Assembly: GCF_019703515.2 (NCBI RefSeq)
Contig: NC_059382.1
Location: 12,999,001-13,063,000 of the forward strand
Direction: 5' to 3'
Source: Myxocyprinus asiaticus
Taxonomy: Eukaryota > Chordata > Actinopteri > Cypriniformes > Catostomidae
DNA length: 64,000 nucleotides
Part shown: positions 1 through 10,815 of the stretch, one piece after another
Numbering within the stretch: the first letter of the stretch is position 1
How the letters are laid out: every line of letters starts with the position of its first letter
The notes under the pieces: model-generated
Databases searched by the model: none
What the model was told of the DNA's origin: nothing
What the model saw: the letters and a program-made list of their open reading frames with translations, nothing else
Translations under genes and position numbers: made by a program

Positions 1-300
1 TTCTTCAATTCTATCAGTCTCACGTGAAGCCCTGCCCACAGATAGAGAAGTCCACTTTGTGCACATGGATATTTAAATATCGCAATATACATGATATAGC
101 AAAATCTCTATCGATTGACACTTTATATCTACCCCACAATATATATCGTCCAGCCCTACTGGGTAAGTACCCAGTCCACCAACAGTTACAGTAACAGTTT
201 TTTTTTGACCTGCCTGTTACAACTATGCAGACGTGAAGGACACATTCAAACAGGCTTAATGATCTATATCATTCGAATAAAATTTGGTATAGGACATACA
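1..300. other. Unassigned left edge
   Basis: AT-rich sequence before the satellite. No recognisable gene or repeat family was seen. Confidence 0.5.
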
Positions 301-1630
301 GTATAGTGTTGCTTGTGCTAATATACCAAACCTATTTTTATGACTATCTGAACAGTCATACAGAATATTGAGGGAGGTAGAATCCAAGCAGGCAGGTAAA
401 AATGAACCCACCCAGTTATTACCCCCCGAATAACAAGACTGTCTATTTCAGCACAATCTAATGTTTTATGGGACATACAGTGTTGCTTGTTTCAATCATC
501 CAAACCTATTTTATGACTATCTGAGCATCCAGCCAGAAGAATGAGGGAGGTAGAATCCAGGCAGGTGGGTAAAATGACCCCGCCCAGTTTTCCCCCCTTG
601 AATAATAAGACTGTCTATGTCAACAGAATCAAATGTGTTATGGGACATACAGTGTTGCTTGTGTAAATCCACCAAATCCATTATGAAGATTGTTTGAGCA
701 CCCAGACAGAAGAATGAGGGAGGTAGAATCCAGGCAGGTAGATTAAAATTACCCTGCCCAGTTATTACCCCCTGAATATTGAGGCAATTATGTCAAAATA
801 GTCAAATGCTCTATAGGAAATAGTGTTGCATGTGTCAATCCACCAAATCCATTTTGAAGACTGTTTGAGCACCCAGACAGAAGAATGAGGGAGGCAGAAT
901 CCAGGCAGGTAGGTTAAAATTACCGCACCCAGTTATTACCCCCTGAATAATGAGTCTATTTATGTCAAAATAGTCAAATGCTCAATAAGATATACAGTAT
1001 TGCATGCATTAATCCACCAAACCTATTTTTATGACTATCTGAGCATCCAGCTAGAGGACTGAAGGAGGTAGAATCCAGGCAGGTGGGTAAAAATGACTCC
1101 GCCCAGTTATTACCCCCCTGAATAATAAGACTGTTTATGTCAAAATAGTCAAATGCTCAATAGGACATACAGTGTTGCATTTATGAATCCACCAAAACTA
1201 TTTTTATGACAATCTGAGCATGCAGCCAGAAGAATGATGGAGTAGGAATCCAGGCAGGTAGATAAAAATTACTCTGCCCAGTTATTAACCCCCTGAATAA
1301 TAAGACTTTCTATTTCAGTACAAACAAATGCTTTATGGGACATACTGTACAGTGTTGCATTAATCAATCCACCAAACATATTTTTATGACTATTTGAGCA
1401 TCCAGCCAGAGTTAGAATCCAGGCAGGTAGGTTAAAATTACCCCACCCAGTTATTACCCCCTGAATAATGAGGCTATTCATGTCAAAGAGTCAAATGCTT
1501 CATTTGACTTATAGTGTTGCCTGTGTTAATTCACAGACCCTATTTTTATGACTATCTGAGCATCCAGGCAGAAGAATGAGAGAGTTAGAATCTAGATAGG
1601 TGCTGAAAATGACTCCGCCCATAGTAAACA
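290..1630 (+). repeat. Tandem satellite, about 173-bp unit, 8 copies
   Basis: The motif AG-TGTTGC (one copy AGTATTGC) recurs at 305, 479, 651, 822, 996, 1171, 1351 and 1513, spacings 174, 172, 171, 174, 175, 180 and 162. Each unit also holds AGAATGAGGGAGGTAGAATC and a CAGTTATTACCCCC-like segment. Units differ by scattered changes and the last is incomplete. It has no coding content. Confidence 0.9.
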
Positions 1631-2240
1631 AATATTATTCTGGTATATGACAATGTTTTTTTCCCCCGCCAATGCTGCAATTACAGCACATTTCCTGTGA
1701 CTACTGCATGTATCATTTAAAACTAACAGGTTTATGAAATAAAATACTAATAAAAAAATGTATCATGCATGTTAAACACAAATTTGTGAATTTGTGCAAT
1801 ATCGTTTCATTGCATGAGTTAGTAGCATGTAATAATGACAAAGAAAATATTTTTTTAAATGTTAATTATTTTGTGAGCAGCTGACACTGTAGTACAAAAA
1901 CTACTCATACTGATTGTACTTTCAAGCAGACCAAGAAATGACCTCAGATGACACATCAACGTGTTAAATAACATGAGTTGTGTAGAAACACCTATATAAC
2001 TGTGGTCATATACACGTTTGAGGTTTGAAAGCCATTGAGTTTAATTTCTGAGTCTATGGTGCCATCTACAGGTAAAACAACGTGATTTACCAACTCAACT
2101 GAACAGGGTGAAGCCTTAGAACAAATGTTTCGAGTTTTTACTGCCATCTAGAGGAAGCATTACTGTGCACGGGGGTGGGGTGTAGGCTCCAGCCAGGCAG
2201 TCTGAATTAGGCACAAGTATCATGCTCCAATCTAAAGTTC
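1631..2240. other. Non-coding, nothing recognised
   Basis: AT-rich intergenic sequence between the satellite and a foldback-element fragment. No gene or known element was identified. Confidence 0.5.
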
Positions 2241-2243
2241 AAT

Positions 2244-2340
2244 TTAAAGGAATAGCTCACCCAAAAAATTACAATGATGTCATCATTTATTCACCCTCAT
2301 GTCGTTCAAAACCAAAATGACTTTCTTTTCTATGAAAGAC
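2244..2340 (+). mobile_element. Angel-like foldback fragment
   Basis: One arm of the TTAA element is present: TTTAAAGGAATAGCTCACCC followed by a TCATCATTTATTCACCCTC-type segment. The matching opposite arm was not found close by, so this is a half copy. Confidence 0.6.
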
Positions 2341-2476
2341 AAAAGAAGAAATTTTAAAGAATGTCCCAATCGTTGATTTCAATATAATGACAGTTGAAAG
2401 TGACTCACTTTAAAACTTTAAAAACAGAAGTAGTCCACATAACTCACAATCACGATCATCTTCTAAAGGCATATGA

Positions 2477-3060
2477 CAGGGTATGAAATTAACTTAATTT
2501 ATTTGCCCACCAGCCACAGTGGCGGGGAATGCCTAATTTTACCAGCCACTTAATTTTTTTACTAGCCACTTTGATTTTTCACATATAGGCTATATATACA
2601 CAATATACTGTATAAATGGTGGCTAAAAAGTTGACAAGCACAGAAGAGAAACTTCTTGTTCAAGAACCATTTCTGAGGTTATCATGACTTAAATGACAAT
2701 TCACCTAAAGTCGATATGTTGTTGCATCCTGAGATGGTCTGAGATCATATGCAGCATTCAAATGGAAGACAATATTCTTGAAAACTGTTCCCAGAGGACT
2801 GACAGAGAACAAGTAGTGAGAACTTGTCATATGTGCGTGTTCTGTGAGACAAAAGGGCCAATAATCCTCTGAACACACAGTGAATCAAACAGGCACAGAC
2901 TGCTTTTCTTTTGTCTGTTCTTCAAAATATAATCAAGTATGCTTTTTACAAATGCATGTCTTTGTATCTAACGGCATTTGTTATCATTTGTCACTCTGAG
3001 ACGTCTTGCAGGTCACCCGCCACAGTGGCGGGTAGGTGAGCTAAATTATACCTGCTTTAC
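2477..3060. repeat. Unclassified repeat with GCCACAGTGGCGGG boxes
   Basis: GCCACAGTGGCGGG occurs near 2515 and again near 3020 as the inner part of short palindromic boxes, and the left edge reads CAGGGTATGAAATTAAC. This layout suggests a degraded DNA element, but neither terminus nor a target duplication could be fixed. At 3061-3349 a second relic ends in ATTCCCCACTCCTG, a hAT-like 3' end. Confidence 0.35.
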
Positions 3061-3350
3061 CTGGCCCGCAAGGCCATTTGAAAAGAGTTGAAAAGCAAAA
3101 AATGACCTTGATTCAATTAACTATATAAAAAAATATAATTAAAATAATGATTACAAATAATTTTAAATGATAACAACACAAAATATTGTATAATAGACAG
3201 AACTTTTAGTGTTTAATGCATGAGCACGTAATGGAATGCGTACGTAAATTTCAACCCACAATCAGAAATTGCAAACAATTGTATGGCCCAGCAAATACAT
3301 TCGGAAATACTTAAATGGCCCTTAATGAGAAAAAGATTCCCCACTCCTGT

Positions 3351-4016
3351 TTAAAGGGATAGTTCACCCAAAAATTAAAATTCTCTCATCATTTACTTAC
3401 CCTCCTGGCATCCATGATGTGTATGACTTTTTTTCTTCTGCAGATTTTAAAATTTAAAATTGAAGATTTTAGAAGAATATTTCAGCTCTGTTGGTCTATG
3501 TACAATGCAAGTGAATGGGTAGTAAAAATGTAAAGGTCCAAAATGCACATAAAAGGAGCATAAAAGTAATCCACATGACTCCAGTGGTTAAATCCATGTC
3601 TTCTGACACAATATGATAGGTGTGGGTGAGAAAAATATCAATATTTAAGTAATTTTGTGTCAGAAATTTATCTCCCTGCCCAGTAGGGGGCGATATGCAT
3701 TAAGACTGTGAATCACCAAAAACAGAAGGAGGAGAAACTGAAAGTGAAGGAAAAAGGACTTAAAAATTGACCTGTTTCACACCCACACCTATAATATCAC
3801 TTCAAAAGACATGGATTTAACCACTGGAGTCGTCTGGAGCACTTTTATGTTGTCCTTATGTGGATTTTGGAGCTCTCTCTCACTTGCATTTTATGGACCT
3901 ACAGAGCTGGATGCTGCTGAGTTCAGCAGAAGAAAGAAAGTCATACACATCTGGGATGGCATGAGGGTAAGAAAATGATGAGAGAATTTTAATTTTGGGG
4001 TGAACTAACCCTTCAA
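3351..4016. mobile_element. Angel-like foldback element (long inverted repeat)
   Basis: It begins TTAAAGGGATAGTTCACCC and ends with the inverse, GGGTGAACTAACCCTTCAA. The two halves are inverted copies throughout: ATGTGTATGACTT on the left is mirrored by AAGTCATACACATCT-like sequence on the right, and GACTCCAGTGGTTAAATCC by GGATTTAACCACTGGAGTC. No coding capacity. TTAA borders point to a Kolobok/piggyBac-type target; the family name is from memory. Confidence 0.75.
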
Positions 4017-4170
4017 TTTCACACCTAAACTTCCATTTACATGGTTACCACACCTTTTGACCAATGAAAATACATGACCTTTCCATGACCTTTCTAGTCA
4101 CTTTGAATTTAAGATTTTTAACTCCTTAATTTCTGATTCTCTGTAATCATTTTACAGAGATGGTGCATGT

Positions 4171-4219
<49 letters not shown>

Positions 4220-5200
4220 ACTTCTTTCCACCCCCTGTACCCTGTAAATTTGCCAAAAAACAAAAACAAAAACAAATCATCAAAAGTATATAGGGCCGAT
4301 GTATCTATGTTGTCCGGTGAAGCTACTGTGATGTTTAATATGTAAGACTTTTGTTACATATTAAATTGTTATATTGCATATTTAAGCTTATTATTTTTAC
4401 GTTTAATAAAGTATATTTTATCCCCATTATTATTGAATCCTCGTTTTATGTTTTTGGTTTATGTAGTATTGTGTGCATTGCATAGACATGCTATTGTAGT
4501 AACTGAGGCTGGACAATAGAGTATAAAAATAATAAAGTATTTTATTTAACTCGTATCAGCAATATCACAAGTTTAACCTCTTAAATTGAAAATTGTAGTA
4601 CAATTCAAACATTAATAGTAGATACAACACTTAAATAATCATATTAAGATCTACTGGTGGCGGCTGAGGAGAATCCCGTCTTTGAGTTTAATATTAGAAA
4701 AGCGATTTAAGTGTAAAATTAAATCAAATATGTAAATAAGTGTGTTGTTTATCTTCATCAAATCAAGTAATATTTCAATTTCATACTTTTAATCGTATAA
4801 CATATCAGCATGAACATAGCACATTATGACTCCATCTCCAGTCATGATCACACACAGGCGATGTCAAGGTAAGCTCAAATTGGGAGATTCATCCGCCAGA
4901 AGAGCAGTGCCAGAACACGACTGACGTAATGTATTCTTCCACAAATTGCTTGCAATTTTAAGTTTCAACCACAGATGTCGCTAGAGAGCACAAAGTTACA
5001 CTATGCAGCTTTAAAGACCTGAGATATGTAATAGTGTTCTTTTTTTTTTTTTTTTTTTTTTTGCACCTCCATACATATTTTCATGATAATTTCATATCTA
5101 TATAAGTTTACTATCACAGGATGTATATTTCTTTGTTCATTACAAGACATACTATATTTATACAAATATTTTACTATTTTATATTTTGCTATATTTATAC
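4017..5200. other. Intergenic with (CA)n microsatellite
   Basis: A (CA)n tract runs from about 4172 to 4217 and a T run from 5041 to 5062. The rest is AT-rich with no gene seen. Confidence 0.6.
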
Positions 5201-5721
5201 AAATGAGCACTTCATTAGGAACACCTGCATTCGATTATCTTATCAGTCAATCGTGTGGCAGATGTGCAATTCATAAAATCATGCAGATACAGCTCAGGAG
5301 CTTCGGTTAATGTTCAAATCAACCATCAGAATGGGGAAAAATGTGATCTCAGTGATTTTAACCATGGCATGATTGTTGGTGCCAGACAGGCTGGTTTAAG
5401 TATTTCTGTAACTGCTGATCTCCTGGGATTTTCACACGCAACAGTCCTTAGAGTTTACTCAGAATGGTACCAAAAACAAAAATACATCCAGGGAGCGGCA
5501 GTTCTGCAGACGGAAACGCCTTGTTGATGAGAGAGATCAGTGGAGAATGGCCAGACTGGTTCGAGCTGACAAAAAGGCTACAGTAACTCAGATAATCACT
5601 CTGTTCAATTGTAGTGAGCAGAATAGCATCTCAGAATGCACAACATGTCGAACCTAGAGGCAGATGGGCTACAACAGCAGAAGACCATGTCGGGCACTTT
5701 ATTAGGACCTAGTGCTCAGTG
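5201..5721 (+). mobile_element. Internally deleted Tc1-type transposon
   Basis: The left end reads TGAGCACTTCATTAGGAACACC and the right end is the inverse, terminating AGTGCTCAGTG, as in the common fish Tc1 family whose full length is around 1.3 kb. The segment 5330-5690 still encodes the paired-type DNA-binding half of transposase (CDLSDFNHGMIVGARQAG, then LSISVTADLLGFSHATV). A frameshift near 5490 and a deletion just after the GYNSRRP region remove the DDE catalytic domain. It is inert as an enzyme and could only have been moved in trans. Confidence 0.85.
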
Positions 5722-7459
5722 AATGTATATCACATTGATTTTCTGTGCGAATTATCAGTATTCCATTTGTGTGCACACATACATATAATACATTCTATTT
5801 CTTACTCAAGGTGGCACTGATGTTTCAGTGATTTACATTTGACATTGCTATTTGACGAAGAAGCAAAAGAAGTAAATCATAGCAAGATAAACAAATGAAC
5901 AGTATGATTTGGATATTATAATGTGGGTGTACTACTGAAATTATTTATGTTGTGGGTCTATTTAGACTCAAAAAGTGCCTGAGAAAATAAGTGTGCAGCT
6001 CATGTTATGTGTAGCCAGCTGCATCTCTTGAAATTTCAGTGTGGAAGTAATGAATTCTGCTCTATATTTGTTGCATAATCTCTTTGATATATGAAAAATA
6101 AAACATCAAAATATACAGGAATATGCAGTATTCTATTTTCAACTTATCAAAAATGTTTTGAAAATTTGACACTATCTGGGCATTTTGTAGATCCATCTGT
6201 GACAGATATACATGACTGAGGTGTTTGGCGAAACACCCATGCATTTAAAGATTAATAGAGGTTGGCAAAACAAAAACTCAAAACACTAAGGAAACAGGAT
6301 GCTTTTGAACAAGTTTATTAGCAGTGACAAAGATTCTTGAGACAGCATGTAACCCCCTCTTCATGTCCACTGTTGGAAATTCAGAGAGATCAACATAAAA
6401 ATGAAATATTAATTCAAACTTTTAACAGTCAAAACATGGCACAACTGAAGATTGTTGGGGGAGATTGGGGGGTGTGGAAGGGTAAAGGAAAAGCAAGAGT
6501 TATTCGTGTTCTGATGTGATTCCGTTTAATATATCACTTAACACAGGCACCCTGAACTTGAAAAGTTTGCAATATTAACTTTGCATATAATCGAGCGTAT
6601 GGATGAAGACAGATACACATGCACACAAACACATATGCATCCACACGCAAAAACAGTATTAAATTGTCAGGACAGGACAAGAAACCTCATTCACACGTCA
6701 ATAAAACACATGAAATTTGAATACACCAACAATGCATTTTCTTGGTACAGGTTCCACAATCAAACATATCATTTAATCTATACTGTTCTCCCACCTGTAC
6801 GTGCTCTCATTGCTTTATATACTAGATAAGGGGAGCTGAATGATATATTTTAAGATTGATGTAAATAATTTATATTGCAATTATATCATTTGTAGGGTAG
6901 TAAGTGCTTATTTGAATTAAGCTAGTGTGCAACCCCCCAAAATATAAACTTAGTTCTATTAGCATTCTGTGCATAGAACCTCTATATGTGCATCTGACCC
7001 GTGGAGTTTAGTGTTGAACAAAGCCCTGGTACAGTTCTGTTGACAGGGTGTACAACGGGTCATGACTGACAGATAAGGAGATAGGGATACCGGAACATTG
7101 CATCATTTTCACAGAGGTATTTCATAATTAAATTAATGTAATTAATTAACAGATTGTTATAAATTATGCCTACATCAGTAACTCCTTAAGCAAATCCCTT
7201 GGATAAAAAAAATTATCCATGCTCTATTATCCATGCTCTATATGAACTGTTTATAGACAATATTAAGATAACTAAAATAAAAACTCGAGAAGCCACAAAG
7301 AGATGCACATCTAAAAAGCCAAGAAATAAGCAAATTATCATTGCAGATTTCTCTACATTGCACAAAGCTGCTTTTAAGTGGAATCCAAACGGAATTAGAG
7401 AAGATGAAGCAAAATTTAAAAACCTTGTATCTCAGTGAACTTGTGTTTCAGCACAAAGT
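5722..7459. other. AT-rich, no gene seen
   Basis: The right end (from 6314) may belong to the nufip2 3' UTR. No mobile element with clear ends was found. Confidence 0.5.
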
Positions 7460-7719
7460 TTAAAGGGAAAGTTCACCCAAAAATGAAAACTGTCATCATT
7501 GTTCCAAACACATATGACTTTTTTCCACTGTGGAACATGAAATGAAAGGACGCATGTTAGTCTGTCACCGTTCACTTTCACTGTATGAAAAAAAAAAAGC
7601 TGCAATGAAAATGAATGGAGACAGAGACTGACATAATTTCTAACATGCATCTACTTGTGTTCTATAGAAAAAAGTAATGAGTAAATGGTGACAATTTTCG
7701 CTTTTGGGTAAACTTTTAC
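7460..7719. mobile_element. Short Angel-like foldback element
   Basis: TTAAAGGGAAAGTTCACCC at the left is mirrored by a degraded TTTTGGGTAAACTTTTA at the right. The middle carries the ATGCAATGAAAATGAATGG-type core seen in several other copies here. Confidence 0.65.
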
Positions 7720-8479
7720 CAATGATGACACTGAAGCTTTTGAAGTATCTTTTGAACCGATGCACTGAACAGACGGTTACTTTGGATACCTCAAGAACAG
7801 AAACTCGATCAAGAACTATAACAACACCTCCCAGGTTTCATCAGCAGAAGCAAATTTTGACCACATTGGAAACCTTTGCATGCACTTTATGAAACCTGAA
7901 CCAGAAAAGAAAAAAAAAAAAAAAAAAAGAAGAAAAAAACCTTGCAAGGGAATGACATACAAATATGTAGTGTGGTTTATGTTTTCCACGGGTACATACA
8001 TCTTTTCACTTGGCAGTGTCTCATGGTTATGTACAGAAAACTTTGATGCCAAATGATGCCTGTAAAGTTATGCAAGCTTGGCTTTCACTTAATTCAGCTC
8101 CCTCAAAGTAAAAAAATAAATAAAATTAAATTAAAAAAAAAATTAAAAAAAAAACAGCTGGTACAAACATAGGATGTTCTTTTCATTTTTGGCAATAACA
8201 CTGTTGGTGCATTTTTGTTAGAAGAACACTGCCCTAATTCTACCTGAGTGTCTTTTTATTTTCTTTCTTTTTACTTTTTTTTTGTCCACTTTTTTTTTTA
8301 ATTTTCTTTTGGACTGGCAGTCCTTAGGTAGAGGTTAAAGTTAGTAGCCTATGATTAATTGTTAAATATGTACTGATATGCCAATGTTTAAGGAAATACA
8401 ATTCAAGAACATAAAAATAAAGTGCTACTGATTTTTATGTAGAAATCAATTATTTGTGAAATGACAAAACAGGATAGAC

Positions 8480-9186
8480 TTAAAGGAATAGTTCAACCAA
8501 AAATGAAAATTCTCTCATCATTTACCCACCCTCATGCCATCCCAGATGTGTATGACTTTCTTTCATCTGCTGAACACAAATTAAGATTTTTAGAAGAATA
8601 TTTCAGCTCTGTAGTTCCATACAATGCAACTGAATGGGTGCCAAAACTTTGAAGCTCCAAAATCCACATAAGGGCAATATAAAAGTGCTCCAGATGACTC
8701 CAGTGGTTAAATCAATGTCTTCTGAAAATATATGATAGGTGAGGGTGAGAAACATATCAATATTTAAGTCTTTTTTTTTTTAAACTGTACATTTTCCTCC
8801 CTGCTCAGTCAATCTCCACTTCAGTTTCACTTTCCCATTCTTCTGTTTTTGGCGATTCAAATTCTTAATTTGAATTCTCCATATCGCGCCTTACTGGCCA
8901 GAGAGGAGAATTTATGATAAAAATGACTCACCCACACCTATCATATTGTGTCTGAACACGTGGATTTAACCACTGGAGTCATATGGATTACTTTTATGCT
9001 CCCTTTATGTGGATTTTGGAGCTTTAAAATGTTGGCACCCCTTCACATCCATTGTGAGGACCTACAGAGCTGAAATATTCTTTTAAAAATCTTAATTTGT
9101 GTTCTGCAGAAGAAAGTCATACACATCTGGGATGCAAGGAGGGTGAGTAAATCATGAGAGAATTTTTGGGTGAACTATCCCTTTAA
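8480..9186. mobile_element. Angel-like foldback element (long inverted repeat)
   Basis: TTAA-bordered. The left arm begins TTAAAGGAATAGTTCAACC and the right arm ends GGGTGAACTATCCCTTTAA. As in the copy at 3351-4016, the inner halves also mirror each other (GACTCCAGTGGTTAAATC against GGATTTAACCACTGGAGTC), so arms exceed 250 bases. It lies in the probable nufip2 3' UTR. Confidence 0.8.
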
Positions 9187-10762
9187 GGTTAGAATGCATT
9201 TTCTGACATTAGATTGAGAACATTTACAAGATGGCAGAATTCCTGTCAACAGCGGTTCTATTGATGAGGCTCATATGTGATTTAGCAAGCATTTAACCAA
9301 TATGCTGGAAACCAGGTTAAAAAAATAAAATAAAAAAAAAGATCAAAAGAGAGAAAAAACATACAAGAAAATTAATCAATCCATAAACCAAACTCCATTA
9401 AGTGTGACTGGATGACTGTGGTGCTCAGTACATAGCTAAGCATAGATGATGGGACTTCTAGTCTCTGGAGTAAAACATAAAGGCTGGATCTTTCACCAGC
9501 AACTGCTCTCTGGGTTCTCCTAAATTGTGGTTAGTCCAAAAGGAATCCCCTCCACAACACAGTAGTTACTACTGCCTTTCTGGGCAAAAATAAAACCCTA
9601 ACTAGAAGAGCAGCTTCATCAAACTAAACCGAAGGTAGAGCAGAATCCCTCTAGGAACTAAAATATCTGTGATGTACCTATTCGCGTTGTAGCTAAAGCA
9701 ACTGTAACGTGTGGCACACCTTAGCGATTAGTTCTCTGGGTTCTTATTACTATTTAAAATTAAAAACATAAAACACTCAAGATAAAAGATTTTATCGCAC
9801 TCTCTGTCCTCAGTTTACACACTCTCACACAATGAGACTGGAACGGCTGTAAGGTGACAGAGGCGTGAAGAGACGACGATAAGACTATTGAACGATAGCA
9901 CTTTGAATTCTTCCAAAAGAAGATGCACAGAGCAGCATACTGCACATGCATACTACAGGGCGTACAGTTTCCTAATCGAAGTGTACCTCTTAACCTGCCC
10001 TGGGAGTTTTGAAGTATTTCAATAAAAAGGAAAAGAAGAAAAAACAAAACAGAAGATGCGTCACTAACAAGACTGACCCAATCTTGTCCAGAAATTAAAT
10101 TAGACAATTATTAATCCCATAGCCTTGAATTTACCCAAACCCCCCACCCCAACACAGACATATATGGAGCTTTAATCCCCTGAATGACAAAAAAGCAATG
10201 TAGTTCCTCTGGCCACAGTATGTTATTTCTCTGGCCACAGTATGTTATTTCACTGGAGAGCAACACTCGAGGTTTATGCCTTCTGTTCTGTGCCAAAATG
10301 AATTCAATGTGTATGCACACAAGACCACTTTGAGTTTGATACATCCTCTTCCCCAGGAGGTTGGAGATGAAGACAGCTCTCTTTAGGTCCACGAGTACTT
10401 AAAGGAGAAGTTCCTGCCCAAACAAATGTCATGACAGGGTTATCATGAGTGTTTGACATGAGTTATATGTCTCCAAAGTCATTTGAATTGTCTTCAGCAA
10501 TATATCCACTAGTCCGCATTAGAGTCGAGTTCAACATCTCCGGTACTTCCATTCTAATATTCTAAAACCAGCTAACCCGTTTTTGTAAGCGCACTCTTGT
10601 CCTTTGCACATAGCCTTGACTGCTGACTCGTAACAAGGCCCTTTCTAAACCATCTTAAGATTGGATTAGTTCTGAATCAGGATGTTCAAAGGCAGCAGCC
10701 ATGTTCCTCAAGCACATCTTTTGCAGCAGAGTTCAGCTGAGATATAGTTTCCAGGCGCAGCC

Positions 10763-10815
10763 TCACTGAGCAGGTCCGTCCCATGACTCGCTGTAGAGGA
10801 CTACTCGATTTGGAT
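10763..10815 (-). CDS. nufip2: nufip2 coding exon 4 (C-terminus and stop)
   Basis: The acceptor CCTGTAG|AT is followed by codons for DPNRVVLYSESWDGPAQ and then TGA at 10765-10763. The human C-terminus is DPKRIITYNEAMDSPDQ, the same length with conservative changes. The 3' UTR follows to the left. Confidence 0.9.

Larger units (their letters stand above)
6314..10762 (-). other. nufip2: Probable nufip2 3' UTR
   Basis: NUFIP2 mRNAs in vertebrates have long 3' UTRs. On the minus strand, AATAAA motifs occur at 8260-8255 and 6319-6314. The second is followed by an end-like stretch and is the suggested distal site. The interval holds no other gene and includes two foldback elements (7460-7719, 8480-9186). 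The end point is a guess from motifs only. Confidence 0.35.

Noticed and set aside
290..1630. Regularly spaced repeats resembling a CRISPR array
   Set aside because: The whole 173-bp unit is repeated without short repeat/unique spacer structure, and the context is a vertebrate genome. It is a satellite.
4160..4345. Thr/His-repeat open frame
   Set aside because: It is a translation of the (CA)n microsatellite.
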